Positions 42,305 through 50,314 of a stretch of DNA of 64,000 nt are shown here, in pieces; position 1 is the stretch's first letter, and each line of letters begins with the position of its first letter. Source of the stretch: REEB481 sp044360435 (GTDB lineage: Bacteria; Bacteroidota; Bacteroidia; NS11-12g; UBA955); assembly GCA_044360435.1 (NCBI GenBank), contig JBIKKI010000001.1, positions 29,966 to 93,965 of the forward strand, read 5' to 3'. The position numbers were made by a program, and so were the translations under genes. The notes under the pieces are model-generated. The model was not told where the DNA came from. It saw nothing but the letters and a program-made list of their open reading frames with translations, and did not search any database.

Positions 42305-43787
42305 AAAATTCCTCCGCCTGCTGTTTCCAACATTGGCTCTTTTCACCAACTGCGCTAATCCAGTATTGCCCACAGGAGGTAACAAAGACAGCATACCTCC
42401 AAAAATTCTTCAGATACATACAAGTGGCTCAATACCAAAATCCGGTAGCCTTACAATAACTTTTAATGAAAACATTCAACTGAACAATCCAGAGCAACTC
42501 ATACTTACAACACCAAAGATTCACGAAATAAAATACAGGGTAACTCTAAACCGTCTAGAAATTTCTCTCCATATTTCCGACTCATTACAAAAGAATAAGC
42601 AGGAAGACAAGAGCTACCTTCAAATACTGCCTGGCTGCATACAAGATCTTAATGAAAAAAATAAATTTCCAGAAACCATTTTAGTACCGCTGAAACAACC
42701 CTTTACCTTAGACTCAAACTTATTCACCGGAACAATCAATAACATCCTGCTCCCAAATAAAACCAACCTCAAAGCATTCGTCTATAACGATACATTCCAT
42801 AAGAATGAAAAAAATCAAATGGAATACACTCAAATTTATGATGGCTCCAAATTTGCTCTTCCCATCATATGGATGGTTAAAAACAAAAGCATCCTATTCC
42901 TGGATGACGTCAATAAAAACCATTCGATCGATACCAACGAATACTACACGATTCATAAGCTCATCAAAGATTCTGCTCAAGCATTAAACTTCAGCTATTC
43001 CAGTTACCCAGAAAAATTAAAACTCCAAGTCTTTAGATACGGCAATTCAGGCATGATAACGGGTTTATCAGGAAGTAAAATAATAGTCCCAAATAACACT
43101 CCATATCATCCAGATACCGCCCTTATTTCCATTTTAGATACTATAAATCCTATAAACATTATAGATGAACACGGATACAATTACAACCTAAAAGCAGTAT
43201 TAACTGAGTGGGTCACTGCATTTCATTTTGAACCTGATAACGATACCTCACAATTTAAAACAATCACAATAAATCACACAATACCAAAAGAAAACAAAGA
43301 CACCATTGTAGTCTACGCCGGCAAAGACAGCAGTAAACAAATAATTCATTTATTACCTCCAAATAAAATAATCACTAATAGTTTTAAATCCAATGCAACC
43401 AAAATCATATTCAATAAACTTCACAATCATATTAATACAAAACAATTAACTCCTCGCATTGAACTGCAAATACCGAATAAACCGGAGAAACTGGGAACTA
43501 TCCAATTTTCCAGACCAGAAAACGATTCAACATCCTACATTCTTTACTTACTTTCTAAAAAATACAATTACACCTTTTACTTTCCAGGAAACCTGAAACA
43601 ACAAACCATACAAGCGCCTGAAGGGTTATACGATTGCATCATAGCCTCTGATATCGACCGCAATGCATATTTTACCCGTGCATCTATAACGCAAAACATC
43701 CAAGAAGAACCAGCTTTCTTAATACAGAACATCAGCATTAACACAAGATTAGAAAACACCATCATCATTAATAATATGAACAAATGA
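42294..43787 (+). CDS. Large lipoprotein, Ig-like (SbsA/Big_5-like) N-terminal domain
   Basis: About 497 residues if started at the TTG at 42294, which overlaps the mnmG end by 11 nt and yields KKFLRLLFPTLALFTNCANPVLPTGGNKDSIPPKIL: a lipoprotein signal with an unusual Asn before the lipid Cys, then the Bacteroidota GGxKDxxPP motif. SLTITFNENIQLNNPEQLIL resembles the Ig-like SbsA domain, common in lipoproteins next to mnmG/recombination genes in this phylum. The remainder is beta-rich and of unknown function. Its DNA is markedly AT-rich and C-over-G biased compared with the rest of the window. Confidence 0.72.
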   Translation: MDAKKFLRLLFPTLALFTNCANPVLPTGGNKDSIPPKILQIHTSGSIPKSGSLTITFNENIQLNNPEQLILTTPKIHEIKYRVTLNRLEISLHISDSLQKNKQEDKSYLQILPGCIQDLNEKNKFPETILVPLKQPFTLDSNLFTGTINNILLPNKTNLKAFVYNDTFHKNEKNQMEYTQIYDGSKFALPIIWMVKNKSILFLDDVNKNHSIDTNEYYTIHKLIKDSAQALNFSYSSYPEKLKLQVFRYGNSGMITGLSGSKIIVPNNTPYHPDTALISILDTINPINIIDEHGYNYNLKAVLTEWVTAFHFEPDNDTSQFKTITINHTIPKENKDTIVVYAGKDSSKQIIHLLPPNKIITNSFKSNATKIIFNKLHNHINTKQLTPRIELQIPNKPEKLGTIQFSRPENDSTSYILYLLSKKYNYTFYFPGNLKQQTIQAPEGLYDCIIASDIDRNAYFTRASITQNIQEEPAFLIQNISINTRLENTIIINNMNK

Positions 43788-44174
43788 TGGCAGAAAAGAA
43801 CCTATACTGACATGAATAACTATCCAATTTGTATGGATAAATAAACAACCGAATCCAATATGTTAATTCGCGTTAATAAGGACCCTATTTAACCCCAACC
43901 TATTAACCAGAATTATCATCAACAAAACCCTGTGCAATAACAATATTTATCAATAATCTCCACAATATTCGAATATAAAACATTGATAATCAATGACTTA
44001 CAAAAATTAAAGACCACATCCCATGTTTGAAAACTAACTATAGCAGTACTTCAAAACCTCTTAATCCACAAATCCACAGCCAATAATTATTTACTATAAC
44101 TAATTTAAAGGTATTATTTCTTCTTTCTCTGTTGATGAAACTCCGTAAAGTGCCTAAGACTTATTAAGCAGGAA
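43788..44174. other. AT-rich intergenic region with GC-skew reversal, possible replication origin
   Basis: 387 bp with no gene. By hand count, 43861-44100 has about 55 C and 17 G (30% GC), whereas 44161-44280 has about 18 C and 33 G: the skew flips sharply at the pheS start. DnaA-box-like 9-mers occur: TTATCCATA (minus, 43840-43832, one mismatch to TTATCCACA), TAATCCACA (44062-44070, one mismatch) and AAATCCACA (44070-44078, two mismatches). mnmG is nearby. This is suggestive of an origin but not proof. Confidence 0.35.
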
Positions 44175-45203
44175 ATGAATAGTTTTGCTGAAGAAATGGA
44201 ACAGCGAATAGTCAGCATACGCAAACAGTTGGAACAGCTCATCGAGGAGAACAATGTGGGTGCTGAGGAATTCCGACTGAAGTTTCTCGCCAAGAAAGGC
44301 CTCATTCAGTTGGAAATGGATGCTTTCAAGAATCTTGCTTCTGATGAGAAGAAACGTTTCGGTAAAGACCTTAATGAACTGAAGCGAAGTGCTGAGGAGT
44401 TTTTTGCGCGCCTTCAAGAGCGGGAATCAGAAAAGGCTGCGCTTGTACCAGAAGATGCATTTCACTTGCCTGTTTACCTCAACGAGCCTGGGGGAAAGCA
44501 TCCTATAAACCTTGTTCGCGATGAACTAGTACAAATATTCCACAAGCTGGGTTTTGAACATGTGGAAGGTCCTGAATTGGAAGATGATTGGCACAACTTT
44601 GGCGCACTGAATTTTGCTGAAAACCATCCTGCACGAGACATGCAGGATACATTTTTTGCCGGCACATCGGTACTCCGAACACATACGAGCAGTGTTCAAA
44701 TTCGTGAAATGGAGCAGAGAACTCCCCCAATGAGGCTGATAATGCCTGGCAGGGTGTTTAGAAATGAGGCTGTAAGTGCGCGCAGTAATTGCTTTTTTCA
44801 TCAGCTGGAGGGTTTATATATCGACAAGGATGTCAGCTTCGGAGATTTGAAACAGACCTTATTTTATTTCATTCAGGAGCTTTTCGGTCCTCAGGCCAAG
44901 GTACGCTTCCGACCCAGCTACTTTCCTTTTACTGAACCAAGTGCAGAATTGGACGTGTGGGTAGGAACAGATACAGAAGATGACTACCGACTCACGAAAG
45001 GTACAGGGTGGCTGGAAATTTTAGGTTGCGGAATGGTGCATCCCAATGTGCTGAAGAATTGTGACATTGATCCTGAGGTCTACAGTGGTTTTGCTTTTGG
45101 TCTTGGTCTCGATCGCATATGTATGTTGCGATACGGTGTTAAGGACATAAGAGATTTTTTCACAGGAGATATAAGATTCCTCAGTCAATTTGTCTCCCTC
45201 TGA
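44175..45203 (+). CDS. pheS: Phenylalanyl-tRNA synthetase alpha subunit
   Basis: 342 residues. Class II synthetase core that charges tRNA-Phe together with PheT (not here). An N-terminal coiled coil (about 1-95) precedes the catalytic domain with motif 2 MPGRVFRNEAVSARSNCFFHQLEGL, the phenylalanine pocket FRPSYFPFTEPSAELDVW, and motif 3 GFAFGLGLDRICMLRYG. First gene of the operon pheS-lpxH-unknown-prfA; overlaps the next gene by 14 nt. Confidence 0.96.
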   Translation: MNSFAEEMEQRIVSIRKQLEQLIEENNVGAEEFRLKFLAKKGLIQLEMDAFKNLASDEKKRFGKDLNELKRSAEEFFARLQERESEKAALVPEDAFHLPVYLNEPGGKHPINLVRDELVQIFHKLGFEHVEGPELEDDWHNFGALNFAENHPARDMQDTFFAGTSVLRTHTSSVQIREMEQRTPPMRLIMPGRVFRNEAVSARSNCFFHQLEGLYIDKDVSFGDLKQTLFYFIQELFGPQAKVRFRPSYFPFTEPSAELDVWVGTDTEDDYRLTKGTGWLEILGCGMVHPNVLKNCDIDPEVYSGFAFGLGLDRICMLRYGVKDIRDFFTGDIRFLSQFVSL

Positions 45204-45969
45204 AATACATATAGAATTGGACTTACCAGATGGTAAGCGCATCTATTTTGCCGGCGATTTCCACTTAGGTTTTCCCAATCGTGAGCTAAGCAGGAAACGA
45301 GAAGATTTATTGGTTTCCTGGTTGTCTTCTATACAAGGAAATGCACGGGCTATATTTCTGATGGGAGATCAATTTGATTTCTGGTTCGAATACAATCATG
45401 TTGTACCTGCTGGATATGTCAGGTTCCTCGGAAAAATTGCGGAATTGACGGATGCTGGAATAAACGTGTTCATGTTTAGAGGAAATCATGATATGTGGAC
45501 ACGTGGTTATTGGTCCAAAGAATTAGGTGTTACAGTAATCAGTGACTCTTGTATCCTAGAAAGCGCAGGAAAACGTTTTTATCTGCATCACGGGGATGGT
45601 TTGGGTAAAGGCGAAAAGCTATATAAAATTATGAGAAGGATATTTCGTGCACCATGGTCTTCCTGGCTTTTTGCACGATTACATCCGAACCTTGGCTTTT
45701 TTATCGCGACTTCCTGGAGCAGGAAAAGCAGGAAAGCCCAAGGAAACAGGTATAGTATGTATATGGGTGATGATAAAGAGTTGTTATACCAATATGCACT
45801 AAACATGAAAGAAGAATATGACTATTTCATTTTTGGACACAGGCATTTGGAACTTGATATCAAAATTCATGAACAAACCAGATATTTAAATACAGGAACA
45901 TGGCTCAAGGCTCCTACGTATGCGGTTTTTGATGGAAACGATGTGCAACTGGTAGCGTTCAAAAAATAA
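45190..45969 (+). CDS. UDP-2,3-diacylglucosamine diphosphatase (LpxH-like)
   Basis: 259 residues. Hydrolyses UDP-2,3-diacylglucosamine to lipid X in lipid A synthesis. The calcineurin-like metal motifs are all present: FAGDFHLGF, LMGDQFDFWFEY, FRGNHDMW, YLHHGDGLG and FGHRHLELD. No ATG lies near; TTG at 45190 inside the 3' end of pheS gives the shown length, and another TTG 10 codons later is possible. Co-transcribed with pheS and, 1 nt downstream, the propeller-like gene. Confidence 0.9.
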   Translation: MSPSEIHIELDLPDGKRIYFAGDFHLGFPNRELSRKREDLLVSWLSSIQGNARAIFLMGDQFDFWFEYNHVVPAGYVRFLGKIAELTDAGINVFMFRGNHDMWTRGYWSKELGVTVISDSCILESAGKRFYLHHGDGLGKGEKLYKIMRRIFRAPWSSWLFARLHPNLGFFIATSWSRKSRKAQGNRYSMYMGDDKELLYQYALNMKEEYDYFIFGHRHLELDIKIHEQTRYLNTGTWLKAPTYAVFDGNDVQLVAFKK

Positions 45970-45970
45970 G

Positions 45971-46774
45971 ATGATGAAATTTCTTTTAACCTGCTCAATC
46001 CTTGCGCTAACAACAAGGGGAATTTATGAGCAAATTGATTATAAAGAATATAAAAACGAACAAGGAACTTTTACATGTATAGCTGCTTCACCCAATGGAT
46101 ACACTGTAGCAGCTGATAAGGAAGGCATCGTGTATCTATGGGATCCATCCGGGAATTTACAGAGCAAACAATCCTATCATCAGTTTGGACAAGTAGCTTT
46201 AATTGACGCGTCTAATCCCCTTGATATATTTATATATTTTCGATTGAATCGCAGGCTACTCGTGCTTGACAACCAGTTGAACACCAAAAAAGAACTTGAT
46301 TTCAATGCACTACAAAATTATTATGTCCTTGGATTAGGTAGATCCTCAGATGGCAATTGCTGGATTATTGATGCACGGGAACGATTACTCCGAAAGATAG
46401 ACTTCTCAGGAAAATCTTTGCAAAGTCAGACAATTAATTTAAGAATCAACTCCAAGGGTTTCAGCGCGATACGTGATAATGGAAATTTAATCATGTGCGG
46501 AGCTAAAGAAGACACGATTTTAAATATCTATACCTCCTCGTTAATTCCACGGCCCGGTTTCATAAAACCACGTAAATCATGGAGTTCCTATGGTAACAAT
46601 ATCTATGTGCCGATGGACGATTCAAGGGTTGTGTCGTTTAATGTTTCAACAGCAAAAAGAGATACGCTGTTGTGCTCAGGTACCTTTGCACTTCATGATG
46701 TACAAGTATCCTCCAAAGGCATGGTGAATCTAAATCAGGGCAACCTGGGCTTTTACAGAAGCGGCAATGAATAA
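45971..46774 (+). CDS. Exported beta-propeller-like protein of unknown function
   Basis: 267 residues with an N-terminal signal (MMKFLLTCSILALTTRG). The body has repeated beta units such as IAASPNGYTVAADKEGIVYLWDPSG, LGRSSDGNCWIIDARERLLRKIDFSGK and IRDNGNLIMCGAKEDTILNIYT, which look like blades of a small propeller. No family is recognised. It lies between lpxH (1 nt) and prfA (8-nt overlap), so it is an operon member. Confidence 0.75.
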   Translation: MMKFLLTCSILALTTRGIYEQIDYKEYKNEQGTFTCIAASPNGYTVAADKEGIVYLWDPSGNLQSKQSYHQFGQVALIDASNPLDIFIYFRLNRRLLVLDNQLNTKKELDFNALQNYYVLGLGRSSDGNCWIIDARERLLRKIDFSGKSLQSQTINLRINSKGFSAIRDNGNLIMCGAKEDTILNIYTSSLIPRPGFIKPRKSWSSYGNNIYVPMDDSRVVSFNVSTAKRDTLLCSGTFALHDVQVSSKGMVNLNQGNLGFYRSGNE

Positions 46775-47852
46775 ATTATTAGAGAAACTGGAGGCAATTC
46801 ATGCCCGTTTTGTTGATACGGAGCAGTTGTTGAGCAGCCCTGAAATTATTGCCGACTTAAAACGTTTTGCCAAACTCAACAAGGATTACAATACGCTGAA
46901 AGAGCTGGAAGAGGTCTATGTGCAGTACAAACACTTGTTGCATGAATTGGATCAGGCCCGCGAAATTCTTCAGCAGGAAGACGATAAAGAAATAAAGCAA
47001 CTGGCTCTTGAGATCATCGAGAAAAACGAGCTTGAATGTTCCCAGTTAGAACAAAAAATCGGGCTGTTGCTGATGCCCAAGGATCCACAGGATGAGAAGG
47101 ATGCTGTATTGGAAATCCGTGCGGGAACAGGAGGAGATGAAGCGTGCTTGTTCGTTGGGGATCTGGCAAGAATGTACCTGAGGTTTTGTGAGCAGCGCGG
47201 TTGGTCGTGTGAAACTATTGACTATAATGAAGGAACGGCGGGAGGATACAGTAAGTACATCATGCTCATCAGGGGTAATCTGGTGTACGGTACCTTAAAG
47301 TATGAAAGTGGCGTCCACCGGGTTCAGCGCGTGCCCCAAACAGAAACACAGGGACGCATACACACTTCGGCTGTAACCGTTGCAGTGTTGCCGGAAGCAG
47401 AAGAGATCGACGTGCAACTGAATGAGCGTGACATCGAATTACACACGTCACGCAGCGGGGGTGCTGGCGGGCAAAACGTGAATAAAGTTGAAACGAAGGT
47501 TCAGCTGACCCATAAACCAAGCGGAATTGTAGTGGTATGTCAAACAGAGCGCACACAGCTTGGAAACAGGGAAAAGGCTATGAATATGTTACGCACACGT
47601 TTGTATGAAGATACGGTACGTAAGCAAGAAGAAGCCATTGCAGCACAAAGGAAAACGCTGGTTTCCACCGGTGACAGAAGCGCGAAAATCAGGACATACA
47701 ACTTCCCGCAAAGTCGTGTTACCGATCACCGAATTAACCTTACTGTGTATAACCTTCAGGAGGTATTGCACGGAAAACCTGATGCAATCATAGAAGCGCT
47801 GCAGCTTGCAGAAAACGCGGCACGCGTGCAACAGGGAACCTCAGATGGCTAA
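46767..47852 (+). CDS. prfA: Peptide chain release factor 1
   Basis: 361 residues. Recognises UAA/UAG and triggers peptide release. The GGQ loop (SRSGGAGGQNVNKVETKVQLTHKPSG) with the methylated Gln, the domain 1 coiled coil and YNFPQSRVTDHRINLT are intact. Full length, so it is not a stalled-ribosome rescue paralogue. Last gene of the pheS operon; starts within the end of the preceding gene. Confidence 0.96.
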   Translation: MNKLLEKLEAIHARFVDTEQLLSSPEIIADLKRFAKLNKDYNTLKELEEVYVQYKHLLHELDQAREILQQEDDKEIKQLALEIIEKNELECSQLEQKIGLLLMPKDPQDEKDAVLEIRAGTGGDEACLFVGDLARMYLRFCEQRGWSCETIDYNEGTAGGYSKYIMLIRGNLVYGTLKYESGVHRVQRVPQTETQGRIHTSAVTVAVLPEAEEIDVQLNERDIELHTSRSGGAGGQNVNKVETKVQLTHKPSGIVVVCQTERTQLGNREKAMNMLRTRLYEDTVRKQEEAIAAQRKTLVSTGDRSAKIRTYNFPQSRVTDHRINLTVYNLQEVLHGKPDAIIEALQLAENAARVQQGTSDG

Positions 47853-48103
47853 CAACTTAAACCCCAGCTGCCTGTTGTTGCGCTGCTGTATCTGAGTTCT
47901 TTTCCGGCTTCGGGGCAGGAGCGCGGCGAACAGGGGCTTTATTGGCGGTTTTGCTCATGGATTCAGCGCTTCAATATCTGGCTGTGATACAAGCGCCCCA
48001 TACATCGGTTTATCAAAAGGGAGTTTGTATATACCAATGACAGCCTTCAGGCCATCAACGTTGCCCCAAGTCAAAAAAAGAGTTGCCTGGAAAGGCGCAA
48101 TGT
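47853..48103. other. Intergenic region with purQ terminator and a possible small minus-strand frame
   Basis: 251 bp between prfA and purQ, which converge. A hairpin and T-run at 48073-48100 probably ends purQ. Past it the minus strand reads without stops, TTG 48074 to TGA 47955 (39 residues, GLKAVIGIYKLPFDKPMYGA), and ATGA couples this to a 33-residue basic Ala/Pro-rich frame (47958-47857). Coding is uncertain; see findings. Confidence 0.4.
48073..48100 (-). terminator. Probable terminator of purQ
   Basis: On the minus strand GCCT/AGGC stem extended by TTG/CAA with a small bulge, then CTC and seven T. It starts 3 nt after the purQ stop codon. Confidence 0.5.
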
Positions 48104-48796
48104 TTATTTGGAAATCAAGGAGCTGATGCCCTGGAACAAACCAACACCGTCTGTATTAAACAGATGTACGAAGGCTGCTCTTTCAGGGTGAGGCATCATG
48201 CCAAATACATTCTTTCCTGCATTGCAAACCCCGGCAATGTTGTTTGCCGAACCATTGGGGTTGGCATCTTCGTTAACAGTTCCAGCAGCATCGCAATAAC
48301 GGAACAAAACCTGTCCATTTTCTTCCAGCTGTTTCAATGTTTCGGCATCGGCGTAATAGCGGCCTTCTCCATGCGCAATGGGTATGTTATAGGCCTTATG
48401 AGCGTCGTAGTGCGACAACAATGGAAGACTGGTATTCACAGGCTTTAAATACACGTTGCTGCACGTAAAGCGCATGTTGGTGTTTCGGAGCAAAGCTCCG
48501 GGAAGCAGACCGGATTCGCATAAAATCTGAAAGCCATTGCAAATACCCATCACATAACCGCCTTTATGGGCAAAAGCAATTACTGATTCCATAATGGACG
48601 ACTTGGCAGCTATGGCACCACTTCTCAGGTAATCACCGTAGGAAAAACCACCGGGCAGGAAGATAAAATCGCAGGACTTTAAGTCGGTGTCCTGGTGCCA
48701 TAAGGTTTCAACAGAACCAGGGCAATGTTCTTCCAGGGCCGCAATGAGGTCCTTGTCACAATTAGATCCGGGAAATATTACAACTCCGAAACGCAC
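48104..48796 (-). CDS. purQ: Phosphoribosylformylglycinamidine synthase subunit PurQ
   Basis: 230 residues. Glutaminase subunit that feeds ammonia to PurL in purine synthesis. Class I amidotransferase triad: Cys in MGICNGFQILCESGLLPGALLRN, His and Glu in FGMMPHPERA; VVIFPGSNCDKD and HGEGRYY complete the fold. The start is GTG at 48796, 7 nt after a TAACTTTG element. purS and purL are not in the window, so the subunits are scattered. Confidence 0.95.
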   Translation of the reverse strand: MRFGVVIFPGSNCDKDLIAALEEHCPGSVETLWHQDTDLKSCDFIFLPGGFSYGDYLRSGAIAAKSSIMESVIAFAHKGGYVMGICNGFQILCESGLLPGALLRNTNMRFTCSNVYLKPVNTSLPLLSHYDAHKAYNIPIAHGEGRYYADAETLKQLEENGQVLFRYCDAAGTVNEDANPNGSANNIAGVCNAGKNVFGMMPHPERAAFVHLFNTDGVGLFQGISSLISK

Positions 48797-48803
48797 GATG
48801 TGG

Positions 48804-48811
48804 CAAAGTTA
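48804..48811 (-). promoter_or_regulatory. -7 promoter element of purQ
   Basis: TAACTTTG on the minus strand, exact TAnnTTTG, 7 nt before the GTG start; it overlaps the stop codon of the upstream epimerase gene. Confidence 0.55.
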
Positions 48812-49813
48812 AGCATTAAGCCTCAGCTGCTGCGCGCAGCGTTTAACAGTATCGCTCAGGGGTTCAAATGTTATTCCCAGCGCACGCGCCTTTTGGTTGT
48901 CATAGGTGGAACGGTGCCGGCTTACCCGGATGTTCTCTGACGACAGGGGTAACAAGGTTCCCAACACAGGCTCCGTCCAACGGATGATCAGATAAAACAA
49001 CCAATACCAAAATCCATTGATAGGAACAGATGGTTCGGGTTTTCCGCAGGCTTGTGCAAGGGTATGCAACAGTTTTTGGTAAGAACAGCTTTCAGCAATG
49101 GCGATATAGCGCTGATGCCTGATTTTTTCATCAGCCAGCTTCATCATCAATTTCACGGTATCTTCAACAGAAACGAACCCATTGGTTCCCATCGGAAAAA
49201 AGGTCAGGCCACGACTGATTCTGTGAAAGAACATATTGGATCCGCTGATTCCGTCGCCGGCACCAATGATGATTCCCGGATTAACAATGGCTCCGGAAAG
49301 ACCTTCTTCAAACCCCCGCCAGACCTCCAATTCACTCAGGTGTTTGGAAATCGCATAATTGGTATTCAGAGGATGATCGTTCCATTCAGTTTCTTCGTTG
49401 ATTGGGGCATCTTGTTCACTTCTTCCGAGCGCAGCGATGGAGCTCACATGCAATAAATACGGTGTCTTGCATTTCAGGGCGGCATGAACCAGGTTGGCGG
49501 TACCCTGAACATTGGTTCGCATCATCTGTGCAGCATCTTTTTTATAGAAGGAAACAAAGGCTGCACAATGAAAAACCACGTCTATTCCTTTCAACGCTTC
49601 TTCCAGGGAAAAAACATCGTCAAGGTCGCCGATTACCCATTGTAAAAGCGGATGCTCGGAATCAATACCATAAAGGTTCGCCACTTTGTTGAACAAGTTG
49701 AGCTTACTGTGTTCGCGTTTCAGGGCAACCACAAGCGTGCCACGCTGCAAGAGGGAACAGGTGAGGTGTGCCCCCAACAACCCGGTGGCTCCGGTTACCA
49801 GTGTTTTACCCAT
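48809..49813 (-). CDS. NAD(P)-dependent epimerase/dehydratase
   Basis: 334 residues. Extended short-chain dehydrogenase: nucleotide motif TGATGLLGAH, GDLDD, VVFHCAAFVSF, LLHVSSIAALG and active-site NYAISKH (Tyr, Lys). It resembles dihydroflavonol-reductase-like proteins; the substrate is unknown. A hydrophobic segment near residue 270 (FWYWLFYLIIRW) is unusual for the family and suggests membrane association. A TAAGTTCG element lies 26 nt before the ATG; divergent from aroQ. Confidence 0.87.
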   Translation of the reverse strand: MGKTLVTGATGLLGAHLTCSLLQRGTLVVALKREHSKLNLFNKVANLYGIDSEHPLLQWVIGDLDDVFSLEEALKGIDVVFHCAAFVSFYKKDAAQMMRTNVQGTANLVHAALKCKTPYLLHVSSIAALGRSEQDAPINEETEWNDHPLNTNYAISKHLSELEVWRGFEEGLSGAIVNPGIIIGAGDGISGSNMFFHRISRGLTFFPMGTNGFVSVEDTVKLMMKLADEKIRHQRYIAIAESCSYQKLLHTLAQACGKPEPSVPINGFWYWLFYLIIRWTEPVLGTLLPLSSENIRVSRHRSTYDNQKARALGITFEPLSDTVKRCAQQLRLNA

Positions 49814-49873
49814 TGATGCTTATTTTTTCCAGTTGAGCTGCGAACTTAACCGAAACATAGAAGTTATTTGAAC

Positions 49874-50311
49874 ATGCGCATTGCAGTAATCAATGGACCC
49901 AACCTGAACTTGCTGGGAAGCAGAGAACCGGAAATCTATGGATCCGGCAGTTGGGATGCCTGTGAACAGGATTTGAAAAGGCAGTTTCCAAGCGTTGATT
50001 TTTTCTTTCATCAAAGCAATGTGGAGGGTGAACTGATCAACCTCCTGCATCAATATGGAACGCCCGGGCCTCAACAAGCTGATGGAATTGTTTTGAACGC
50101 CGGAGGCTACAGCCACACTTCCGTAGCCATTGCAGATGCTGTGTCGGCCATTGCCGTAACAGTCATAGGCGTGCATATCAGTAATGTGTACAAACGGGAA
50201 CCGGAACGCCACATGGAACTTATAGCGAAAAGCGCCACGGGAGGGATTTTTGGTTTGGGTATGGAAGTCTATACCCTTGCTGTGCAATGGTTCTTGCTTC
50301 GGAAGAAGTGA
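49874..50311 (+). CDS. aroQ: 3-dehydroquinate dehydratase, type II
   Basis: 145 residues from the ATG at 49874. Third step of the shikimate pathway. Type II signature: VINGPNLNLLGSREPEIYG with catalytic Arg/Tyr loop, FFHQSNVEGELIN, LNAGGYSHTSVAIADA and VHISNVYKREPERH. A TTG two codons earlier is in frame but the family begins MRI. Isolated gene, converging on leuS with only 3 nt between stops. Confidence 0.94.
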   Translation: MRIAVINGPNLNLLGSREPEIYGSGSWDACEQDLKRQFPSVDFFFHQSNVEGELINLLHQYGTPGPQQADGIVLNAGGYSHTSVAIADAVSAIAVTVIGVHISNVYKREPERHMELIAKSATGGIFGLGMEVYTLAVQWFLLRKK

Positions 50312-50314
50312 TTA

